From positions 1 to 40,330 of the forward strand of contig NZ_PHGZ01000005.1 of NCBI RefSeq assembly GCF_002795405.1: a stretch of 40,330 bases of DNA, in the 5' to 3' direction. The notes beneath the pieces were generated by a model. The model worked only from the letters and a program-made list of their open reading frames with translations. It had not been told where the DNA came from and ran no database searches. Every line of letters begins with the position of its first letter. Position 1 is the stretch's first letter. Origin of the DNA: Caviibacterium pharyngocola. GTDB lineage: Bacteria; Pseudomonadota; Gammaproteobacteria; Enterobacterales; Pasteurellaceae. Made by a program: the position numbers and the translations under genes. Below are positions 28,148 through 37,200 of the stretch, piece by piece.

Positions 28148-28477
28148 TTATTCTCCACAACAACAACCATTTTTTTCTTCGCTAGGACAGCCCAGATCAT
28201 CAAATGCTGCCTTATTAAATTCCCACTTCACACAAGCACCTGCAGGAAATGCTTTTGCTCCTGTGCCATCAATGCCACATTCGATTTTTACTTCTGTGCC
28301 AAAACTTACCGCTTTTACAATTTCCGCACCTGTGCCATCATTGATTAGCAAGTAACTATGACCATCACCCAATTTCTCAGCTAAGGCTTTTGCGTCATCA
28401 ATCGGTAATAATCTGTCCTTTGATGATAGGCGTGCATTTAGGCTCGTTGAATAACCGTTTAACCATACATAACTCAT
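28148..28477 (-). CDS. Small prophage protein with Cys-rich tail
   Basis: 109 aa, family not recognised. It begins MSYVWLNGYSTSLNARLSSK, has a compact beta-rich middle with repeated DGTGA motifs (NDGTGAEIVK, IDGTGAKAF), and ends GCPSEEKNGCCCGE with four cysteines. It starts directly after the stop of the 107-aa gene, so it is probably co-translated. It is the last gene before the attachment site and most likely a virion accessory or tail-associated protein, by position only. Confidence 0.7.
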   Translation of the reverse strand: MSYVWLNGYSTSLNARLSSKDRLLPIDDAKALAEKLGDGHSYLLINDGTGAEIVKAVSFGTEVKIECGIDGTGAKAFPAGACVKWEFNKAAFDDLGCPSEEKNGCCCGE

Positions 28478-28801
28478 TTAGCACCCCACACATTCTTTTG
28501 ATGTAAAATAGCCCTGTTCACTGCTGCCCATATTGCATTTGCAACCGAGATGTAACGGTACACAAAATGGCTTGCAACCGTCAATGCGAATAATTCCCTG
28601 ATAACGTCCAGAACGTGCATTATATAAGGCGTTATCCCACATAAAGGTTACTGTATCTTCCGTTACCTCTAGGGCTGGATAAATAATAGTATCGCGTCCA
28701 CCCATTCGAGTGATTTCAATTGTTGCGGTTTCCGCATTGCGGAAATTGTCGATTTGAAACGTTGTTTTTGCTACTTTTTTGTTAATATGAATTGGTTTCA
28801 T
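28478..28801 (-). CDS. Small prophage protein with Cys-rich C-terminus
   Basis: 107 aa, family not recognised. It is beta-rich (TTFQIDNFRNAETATIEITR, YPALEVTEDTVTFMWDN), with six cysteines in the last 40 residues (CKPFCVPLHLGCKCN and KECVGC). AAAAGGAG precedes the ATG. It lies 22 bases after the 295-aa gene, and its stop abuts the 109-aa start. Probably a small virion component; the paired Cys-rich tails of this and the next protein may interact or bind metal. Confidence 0.75.
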   Translation of the reverse strand: MKPIHINKKVAKTTFQIDNFRNAETATIEITRMGGRDTIIYPALEVTEDTVTFMWDNALYNARSGRYQGIIRIDGCKPFCVPLHLGCKCNMGSSEQGYFTSKECVGC

Positions 28802-28823
28802 TTTTTACTCCTTTTATTTTTTA

Positions 28824-29711
28824 TTAGAAAAAGCCACTACCAAACATTACTGGCGTGGCTGCGTTATTTCCCATCATTCCAGTCATATTTAGGCTTCCCA
28901 TATGTCCACCAATATGACTTAAGTTACTCACTGCATTACTCCAGCCTTCATATGGGTTAATTTGACTGGCAGCCGCTGCAGCTTTCATTGCATTACCCAG
29001 TGAGCTAAGGCTATCGGCAATTCTACCGTGAAACATTCCATTCCATTTATACACTTCTTCACGATATTGGCTTTCACGTTGATGTTTACGTTCCTCTTCC
29101 ATTCGGATTGCTTGGTTAGTTGCAAGTACAACCGCTTTCGCTTCAGCCACTTGTAACTGGCGTAATGCCGTGCGTGTTGCTCCTACACAGTGAATATGAC
29201 CTTCACGTTGAACTTTATCTCTTGCCCGAGAAAATTCACTGCGTGCAGTGGCTACGGCACGATTTTTTGCGGTTTCATAATCAACGTTATGACCTGCCCG
29301 CTCTCTTGCTCTCGCTTCATTAAGCATATCAATTTCGATTGGGCGAGAATTATCATACCAATGATTAAAAAACTTATCGGATTTATCTTTTTGATTGGTC
29401 CAAATCTCATCAAAGCGATTCTGTGCCTGTTTTGCGACATCGTGTTGTTTGTCGGCAAAGTAAAAACTTGCTGCCTGCTGGATTAAAGCAATAATCAAAT
29501 TTGTTCTGGCATTTTGCTCCATAGCCTTAAAATATTTGCAAGCATACTCCGCCATTGCTTTTGCTCTTGCAACCGCTGAGGCATCTGTTAATTTTTGATT
29601 GCTTGGCGTTACATCTGGAATGCTTGAGGCAAAATCACAATCGTCATCACCTGATTTAAACATATCAAGCCAATCGCTAGGATTGACCTTAGTGTCTGTT
29701 GCTGTAGCCAT
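28824..29711 (-). CDS. Helical prophage protein, probable virion component
   Basis: 295 aa, not assigned to a named family. An acidic N-terminus is followed by long alanine-rich helices (about 40-235), many likely coiled coil (for example EEERKHQRESQYREEVYKWN). A Gly/Met/Asn-rich tail follows (GGHMGSLNMTGMMGNN), ending GSGFF. AGGGGGA before the ATG. Such helical proteins with flexible tails next to a giant ejection protein are common in podovirus late regions, so a virion or ejection role is inferred. Confidence 0.8.
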   Translation of the reverse strand: MATATDTKVNPSDWLDMFKSGDDDCDFASSIPDVTPSNQKLTDASAVARAKAMAEYACKYFKAMEQNARTNLIIALIQQAASFYFADKQHDVAKQAQNRFDEIWTNQKDKSDKFFNHWYDNSRPIEIDMLNEARARERAGHNVDYETAKNRAVATARSEFSRARDKVQREGHIHCVGATRTALRQLQVAEAKAVVLATNQAIRMEEERKHQRESQYREEVYKWNGMFHGRIADSLSSLGNAMKAAAAASQINPYEGWSNAVSNLSHIGGHMGSLNMTGMMGNNAATPVMFGSGFF

Positions 29712-29719
29712 ATATCCCC

Positions 29720-29926
29720 CTAAATATAATCGTGCAAATGTTTGTAATGAAACAATTCGATTAAATCTTCAAATTGTTCAATCAGCTCTTTCACAAACTC
29801 ATCTCGTAAAGGTGTAAGTTGTGGAGCGGTGTATTTTTTGTATTCATTGTAAAGTAATTGCTTATTCGTTTCCTTGTCGGACTTATCTCGCAATTCTTCA
29901 ATGGTTGATGTGAATTGATTTGCCAT
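29720..29926 (-). CDS. Small acidic prophage protein
   Basis: 68 aa, helical and acidic (ELRDKSDKETNKQLLYNEYK, FVKELIEQFEDLIELFHYKH). CAGGAG before the ATG. It is 8 bases upstream of the 295-aa gene, the first gene of the four-gene run toward the attachment site. Function unknown. Confidence 0.75.
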   Translation of the reverse strand: MANQFTSTIEELRDKSDKETNKQLLYNEYKKYTAPQLTPLRDEFVKELIEQFEDLIELFHYKHLHDYI

Positions 29927-29944
29927 AGCTCTCCTGATTTTGGG

Positions 29945-29976
29945 TAATAAAAAACCGCACCTAAAAAGTGCGGTTG
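29945..29976 (-). terminator. Terminator of the HTH-ATPase gene, containing an uptake signal
   Basis: On the minus strand AACCGCACT-TTTTA-GGTGCGGTT followed by TTTT, 19 bases after the stop. It contains ACCGCACTT/AAGTGCGGT (29966-29974). It cuts the inserted regulator off from the four small genes downstream. Confidence 0.88.
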
Positions 29977-29994
29977 GTTTGCGTGAAGTTGGTA

Positions 29995-30999
29995 TTATAC
30001 TGGAATAATTCGGTTGATCATCTGCTGCACTTCTTCATTTGCATTGATGGAATATAACTCAATGTTAGGATGAGCAGTCTGATACACTCGGAATAGCTCA
30101 TCGGCAAATCCTTGTCCGATACTGGTGACATCTTTGAAATCCAAAATTACTTTTTCAAATCGCTCAAACCGTGCGGTTAAGCGTTTCGCCTGTGAACGTG
30201 AAATCAAAAATTCACCTTCGTATTTCGCCAAATGGATCGGAACTACAGTCTTAAAGAACGTGTATTCATTTGGATCGGAAAACTGATCGAATACTTCTTT
30301 TGTAGTCTTGTTTGAGTTATTCGGTAACTCAAACATCACTTTTGTACCATCTACATATTCAATATCCTGTTCATACATAATATCAATGAGATCGTGATTA
30401 TGAACAAACGCCCACCCTTTTGAACTAATACAGAAAAAATCAAAAATCTTAGACGAAAAGAAAATGCCTTCGCCTGTATGATTATCTGCATCTGTAGTGA
30501 GTTTGCCTTTCGATAGTTCAAAAATCGATTGACGAATATCCGCAAGTTCAAATTTTTGCTGAATTTTCTCAAAAATACCAACACCGTTATCGGTAATATG
30601 CACTTCTGTTGATAATGGCGATTGCCAAATATCCACACTAATTACACTACCTTCTGAGTGATCAATAGCATTGTTAAACATTTCGGTAAAACCGTATTGA
30701 AAAACCTGCACCACATTCGGAGCAAATCCCTTGATCAGTGGTAACAATGTTTGACGATATGCCGTATCTTCATTTAATTGTGCATTGAGTGCATAATCAA
30801 AATGATGATGTTTTTTCACTAACTCATAACGTGTTGAACGCCCACTACCTTGTGATTGGATTAATCCTAATGATTTTAAACTGGATAACTTGCGAGAAGC
30901 ACTTTGGCGTGTAATCGCAAGTTCATTAGCAACCGCCTCTGATGTACCTGTCGGGCATTGTTTAATCAGTTGCAATAAAGCTAACATTTCTTTGTTCAT
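29995..30999 (-). CDS. HTH + GHKL ATPase + DUF4325 fusion protein
   Basis: 334 aa from ATG at 30999 with GGGGGTAGC; an upstream in-frame start would add 11 residues without an RBS. Domains: N-terminal winged HTH (about 1-60: VANELAITRQSASRKLSSLK), HSP90/histidine-kinase-like ATPase with N box E106..N110..H114 (EMFNNAIDHS), G1 DNGVG (137-141), G2 GEGIF (176-180), and C-terminal DUF4325/STAS-like domain (about 265-334: VILDFKDVTSIGQGFADELF). There is no HisKA phospho-acceptor domain. Together this resembles an anti-sigma ATPase and its STAS-type partner joined to a DNA-binding domain in one chain. It has its own promoter and terminator between late genes, like a prophage cargo gene. Its role is unknown. 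Confidence 0.88.
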   Translation of the reverse strand: MNKEMLALLQLIKQCPTGTSEAVANELAITRQSASRKLSSLKSLGLIQSQGSGRSTRYELVKKHHHFDYALNAQLNEDTAYRQTLLPLIKGFAPNVVQVFQYGFTEMFNNAIDHSEGSVISVDIWQSPLSTEVHITDNGVGIFEKIQQKFELADIRQSIFELSKGKLTTDADNHTGEGIFFSSKIFDFFCISSKGWAFVHNHDLIDIMYEQDIEYVDGTKVMFELPNNSNKTTKEVFDQFSDPNEYTFFKTVVPIHLAKYEGEFLISRSQAKRLTARFERFEKVILDFKDVTSIGQGFADELFRVYQTAHPNIELYSINANEEVQQMINRIIPV

Positions 31000-31022
31000 A
31001 GCTACCCCCTTTATTAATAATA

Positions 31023-31052
31023 ATTGTAACATAAATTAACAAAAACAGTAAC
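31023..31052 (-). promoter_or_regulatory. Promoter and GTTA repeats upstream of the HTH-ATPase gene
   Basis: On the minus strand TACAAT (31023-31028) with weak TTACTG 17 bases upstream. Three GTTA words (31027-31030, 31037-31040, 31049-31052) are spaced 10 and 12 bases, one helical turn apart. They could be the operator of this HTH protein itself. Confidence 0.45.
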
Positions 31053-31111
31053 CTATTTGTAGATTAATTGTCGCAATATAACACTTTCCCAATTAAAAGT
31101 GCGGTTCTTTT

Positions 31112-31204
31112 TTATTGTGTTTTCGTGGTATTTAAGCCTTGTTCTCGTCTCCAACGATTAAGTAGTAAGCGTTGGGCTTTGTCTACTTTCTCGTTGTATT
31201 TTTT
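31112..31204 (-). other. Likely -1 frame C-terminal extension of the giant protein
   Basis: The giant gene stops at 31183-31185. However, the -1 frame continues from the A6 run at 31199-31204 (slippery heptamer A AAA AAT, 31198-31204) for 28 more codons: YNEKVDKAQRLLLNRWRREQ, then GLNTTKTQ, ending at 31112. The added text has the same basic helical character as the end of the protein. A stem (CCAACG...CGTTGG, about 31150-31175) lies downstream of the slip site, as in programmed frameshifting. An uptake signal (31097-31105) marks the gene end. It could also be a natural indel or a homopolymer sequencing error. Confidence 0.65.
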
Positions 31205-34200
31205 ATCCCTGCTTCATAAGCCTGTTGGCTAATTAAGCCTTTGGTCAGTTTACGAGTAAGGGCAGCTTTTTCTTTGCGAACATTTGCCATATAAGATTTA
31301 TCCGCTTCGTGGAAAGCGATAGCTCTTCGGCGTTCTGTGGTTAGCCAATCGCCCACCTCGCCCCGCTCTACACGAGAGGCATATTGTGCCGCAATTTGAG
31401 CAGCCTCTTCACTTGCTTCATAGTAACGACTTTGGATAGCAAAATCGTTACCCGTACCATAAATCTGATTGATAAATGGCGTGCGTGTATTACGTCCCAA
31501 TTGCTCACGATTTGGGTTTTCCACAAAAATAGTTAAACCTTCTTTGAGTGACCCCGCCATTGAGCCATAACCATCAACCAGGTTTTTAATTTGCTCTGGG
31601 TGCATATCAATACCAAGATTGTCGTTAAGCCATAAGGCAGTTTCTTTCCAAAATTGAGCAGTAGTTGATTTTGCCTGCTCTGCTTTGGTTTTATCCTTTT
31701 GAATAAAACCTGGGGTAATTTGGCTACCGAACGCATTACGATTTAACGCATTTTGCATTATGGGTTGCAACACGCTAGGGGTAAAAGTTAAGGCTAATTT
31801 TTCCATTGGGAATTTCGCTGCTGAAATTTCAGAAGGCGACACTGGGGCAAAGGTTTTCATTGAATGTGCCGCCATATTCACCGCTGCGTCAGTAATAGAA
31901 ATATCACCATTGCCCGAACGGAACATATTCACCGCAAAATTCCACGCCATTTGCGGCATACCGAACCCTACTGGGATTTTAATATAATCGCCACCGCCTG
32001 TCGGGATTGGAATATAACGTGTAATATCGCCTAATTGGTCAATAGTATTACCGCCCTCATCGTCATCGCCCATTGCTCGCACCATTGCATATAACACTAA
32101 ACCACTCACTAAATAAGCGGCAAAACGTTTTTGACCCGTTTTTGTGGAGAGTTGCTTAATTAAGTTTGCCGCCCCCATTACTGTTGGCTGGCTAAACATA
32201 TACAGCGTTTTAATGCCTCGCATTTTTGAGCCTGTTTTGTTGAAGTTGGTTAAATCCAATACAGCCGCTGCCGCTTGTGATTTTTCCATTCCTGCATCAA
32301 GTAAGGCTCGATACACTGCCAAGGATGAAAGGTTGTCAAACATTTGGTTATAGCTAGCAAGTGCTTTACCTGCTAGCCCTAAACGTTTAGATAACCAGCC
32401 GTGTTCTTTGGCAATTTCTTTTAATAAATCCTGCTCGGTGCGTGCAAGGTATGTGCCGTAAGTGGAAATACCGCCAAGTTTTTGCAACTCCTGTAAGTCT
32501 TTTTGTACGTCAGATAAGGCTTTTTGCCCAAATGCCTCTCGGCGTGTGGCATTCCACGATTCCTTATCTATGGCATATTTCAAGGCTTGACGGGCGATTT
32601 TGTCCATATTCTTGAGCTTATTGCCATTTTTATCATACAAAGTGCGGGTGCGTAAAAACTCGGATTTTTCCCACATATCACGGAACATATTTAATGGAGC
32701 AAAAGCAATATTCCATTGTGTTACCCCACGAGCATACCAACCTGTCGGTTTTGAAATCACTTTTAAAAAGCTATTTGCTGTTTCAACATTATCTTGACGT
32801 AATGCAGTAATCACAGACTGTGGCAAGCGATATTCATAATCAACCCCGCCAATTTTGTGAATTAACACATCATCGCTAGAACGAGTTAAACCTTGCTTAC
32901 GAGCTTTCTCAATACGTAACATTTTTTGAGCATTTTGCATTGCAATTTCAGGGGCAACGCCTAAGGCTTCAAATTGAGCGGCTTTTTCCATTAATGCACT
33001 GTCAATTTCATTTTTGAAATCTGCCCACGCCCAGTTGGTAATAGATTTACCAAGTGCTTTCCAGCTTGCGTCAATTGCCCCTTCCGCTTCTGATACGGTT
33101 CGCCCTTGCATTGCTTTATCTTTGGCGATATTCATTGCATTTGAGCCAGTGCCACCAATGAAATTATCTTCATTTAAATCAAACTCTGCATTTGGATCGC
33201 CTGTTAAGGGAACATAAAGCGGATTTTTCTTAAACTCTTGATACATTTCATAGGAAATTCGTCCACTGGAGAAATCCATTTCCAACTTTTCTTGCAGTAA
33301 GCCGTATAATGGTTTTAGGGTATTTTCTAATTCAGAAACGGAAAATACTTTTTCCACATTTTTCATAATGGCTTTCGCTTCCGCATTTGACCAGCCTCCC
33401 GCTGTACCAACGTTCATTGGCTTAATTAAATGCCCTTGCTCATCTCGTTCAAATTCCGTGCGTTCAATATCTTGTTTACGTCCATTGTATTTTGCTGATG
33501 CTTCATCATAAGCTTTTTGTACTATTTCAATGGATTCAGCATTACCCGAGGCTTTTTCATTCTCTAGCACGTCTTTAGCTTGTTGCATTGCCAGTTCATC
33601 TTTTGCCAATAAATCTTGGTTTTTGATGATAGCATAACGAGCGGAAGCCCATTGCTCTACAAACCGTTTTGCTCCCTCAATGGTCACTTTATGCTTTTTC
33701 GCTAATTCGGCTAAATTTTTACGCAACGGATTAAGATATTTTACATCAAACTCCGAACCTTTTGCGGCTTTACGGCTTTTAGCGGTGTACATTGCGTTTT
33801 TAATTCGCAACTGCTGATAATCGGTTAAGCTGATTTTTGCTAACCAATCCGACACAGGGCGTAAGCTATCGGCAAACCATTCATCTAATTTCGCCGCCCA
33901 ATTCAACGCACTTTCTTTCACGGCATTATGTGCCGTGTTGTAATTGGTTGTACGCACTTTTTCAAATAAGGATTTTTCACGAATGCGGTTAATATCCTTA
34001 GTGCGATTAAGGGCAGATTGTGAACGGCTAAAGCGTGCTTTATCAGAAATTGCTGAATTTTCCTTAATTTCCACCGCACTTTTATCTTGCAAAATCTGCA
34101 GTAAGCGTTTATCATCAATTTCAGATAAAGGCGATGAGCTTTCACCGACTGGATTTGTTATCCTACTCGGCAATGAAAGTAAGTCGCCTTTTTCAATTTC

Positions 34201-37200
34201 TGATAATTTATGATCGTAATAACGAGAACCATCTTTAAGCGTTGCAACTGCGGCTCTAACCGTATATTCATCACCGCCAATATTTAATCCAGCTAAATAA
34301 TAATCATAGCTTTCAATATCTGGGCGTTTTGTTTTATCTTCATTTGGAATAGTATCAATATATATTGCCTGTTCAATAATTTGAGGAATAGCGGCAATAC
34401 TTTGAAGGTGATCAGGGTCTTTATAATCGTGCTGCAATACCTCTTTAACTGCTTTATAACCCAATTCAATCTCCTGCCCCGTATCCTTATTCACATAAGT
34501 ACCACGTAAAGCTTTACCATAATTTAACGCATTGCGTTTGTATTGTTTCAAGTCTGTGCTTGGCTCAATATCTTTACCCGAAATACGGATAGTTTCCGCC
34601 TTACGTAATTTCTCTAAGCTTTCGGATTTAGGGCGATTTACCTTGCCTTTGTGGGAATAGAGAATGTTAGTATTCTTACCAATCCCCACCGCACTTTGGT
34701 TTTCATTTAAAGAATAAGTCATCCCATCTTGTTGTGACACTATTTGGCTATCTCGTGCCACATCTTCTGTACTTTCTGGGGAAATCTGACGGCGTTGTTC
34801 GGCTGTCATATCCATACGTTCTTGAACATTACGAGCTTCTACTTCGCCTGCCATCCTCATATATTGAGAATCAGGAGAATCACGCCCTATAGAAGAAATA
34901 ATTCCCTCTAATTCAACAAAAATTTCCCCATTTTCATTTAGTGATGCTATCTGATTCATCAGGGTTTCATATTGTGTTTTTTCTGCCGTTGGAATGTCAT
35001 CAATATGCTGTGAACGGTATTTCTCTCGTAACTTCTTAACTTCTTGTCTATATTGCGAAACCAATCCTACTAACTGTGGATCTGAATTCAAAATTTCTTC
35101 TTGAGTTTCTTTCAGTGAAGATATTTCCGCCTGTTCTTCAGGTGTTAGTTCACGAGTAATCCAATTAAATTCACTTGGATTACTACCATTAGCAAATCCC
35201 TCACTTCCCTGTGTATGATGTTGAATCTCGTGTAATAATGTTCCTCTTGCCTGCTCAGGTGTTAAGTGAGGCTTTATAAAAATATGGGGTTGATTAGCGT
35301 GAACATAAAATCCCTCTGAATTTTCCATATTCGGAAAATCACCCAAATCTAATTCCACATTTATATCTGCAATATCAGGATATGCTTCAAATAATTTAGG
35401 TGCATTTAGAATATCTTTAACTCGAATATCATCACTTGATTTCTCATTTCTTGCTGCCTCAAAAATGTCAGAAAAGTTAGCATTCTTATCAAAAGTCTTC
35501 TTAAAACTGACTTCATTATCACTAATCTCAAATCGCCATTTTCCATCAACGCCTCTAAACCAGCCTGTTTCTTGGCGGACAATCTCAGGATTCACGCCTT
35601 TGGCAATATCTGCTTTTGCTTGCTCAAGTAAAGAGTGGTCTGCTGTTTTGGCTTTTTCGCCCGCAAAAGAATAACGAATATAGCTTTCAGCACTTCCCGT
35701 CTGTTCTTGCGAATTTTCCACCGCACTTTTTACCTCTGCCGCCATATCGCTTTTTAACGAACGCAATAATTCACCCGCTTCACTGTTTGTTAAGCGTTTT
35801 TTCAACACTCGGCTAAACATTGCTCGTAAAGCACGCATAATGCGATCTAATAGATTTGGCGTGCCGTTGAACGCTCGTTGCATTTCGCCTGTTAGCTCAA
35901 TGCCATAACGGTCGGCTATTTCTTGTAGGTTGCCTGTTTCTAAGGCTGCGTAAAGCTCCACTAACGCCTCTTCCATTGCCACTTTTGCGGTAATGGTGTC
36001 GCCACTGCTGCGGTATTCTCTTACTATACGGTTAGCAATACCACGCACAAAGTTATTCGTGGCGGCAAGGCGTAAAATGTTGTAAAAGGTCTCTTTGTCT
36101 TTTACATCAAAACCACGGTGTGCCAATTCGTGCCACGCCACCCATACGATACGTTCGTTGCGTGATAGGTTGCGAGTTTCGGTTAGATTGTCCGCAAATA
36201 AATGAATTTTGCCGTTAAGGTAAAACCCTTCCGCCCCGCTTGAACGCAATTTCTCCGCATTTTCAGGGAAACCTTGGGTTTGAGAAATTTCGATTTTATC
36301 GGCAAATTCCTTACCTAAATGTTGTTCTAATAAGGCTCTGATTTGGGTAATATCATCGTTGACATTTTGAGCGGTTGGGTTTACATTATTAATACCAACA
36401 GCTCCCTCTTCAGTACGAGACCGTATAGGACTGCTAGAGCGTAGGTCAGAACTGGTCGCACCCCCACTCTGATTCATCTGTTGGCTTTCTTTTGGTTTAA
36501 AACCTGTTAATAACCACGCATTATCATTTCCTTTTTTAATTAAGTGAACTTCACTCCCATCATTACGAATGATTGCTATAGCTCTTGTCCCCGATACTTC
36601 ATAATCACGCTCTATTCGACCATTAGCAATAATATTAGGCACTTCTTCGGTTAAGAATGCTACAGCTTCATCATAGGATAAATTATCTTTACGCATACGG
36701 GCTTCAATAATATGTGAAATCCCTTTACCACCTTTGGTTTTACCACTTGCTTTAACCGTCCCTTCCGTTCCCCAAATAAAATCAATCCAACCCACTCCAT
36801 CACGAAACATTGCATTTTCAACATCTTTATGACCTTGAATAGCTTGTTCCATCGCTTGTGAGCCACGGGCGATATTTTCTTCAGAGGAACGAATAGGCAT
36901 ACGAGAAAAACGCATATTATTAACATCAAAACGATAGTTTTTTTGTCGCTCAACATTCTCTGTTAACTGTATCGATTTATGAACAGGAACGCCTAGTGCT
37001 TTCATTTTCTGTTGGGCATTTAAGGCTTTTTGTAAAGCATTCTGATATGTTTCTGTTTCAAATTCCTTTGGATCTTTTGATTGTTTAAAACGGGCAGAAG
37101 CCTCATTACGAATTTGATGAAAATCCGCTAAATCTTGTTGATATTGTTGCACCGCTTGCCATTGTTCATTCGCTACCGTTTTAGGTTGGTGAGGCTGACG

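Noticed and set aside
29190-29486. 98-codon plus-strand ORF opposite the 295-aa prophage gene
   Set aside because: No RBS, antisense to a well-supported gene with strong RBS and operon context.
31083-31105. CACTTT...AAAGTG hairpin as terminator of the giant gene
   Set aside because: Only 6 bp, AT-rich, and without a T tract in the gene's direction; kept only as an uptake-signal position.
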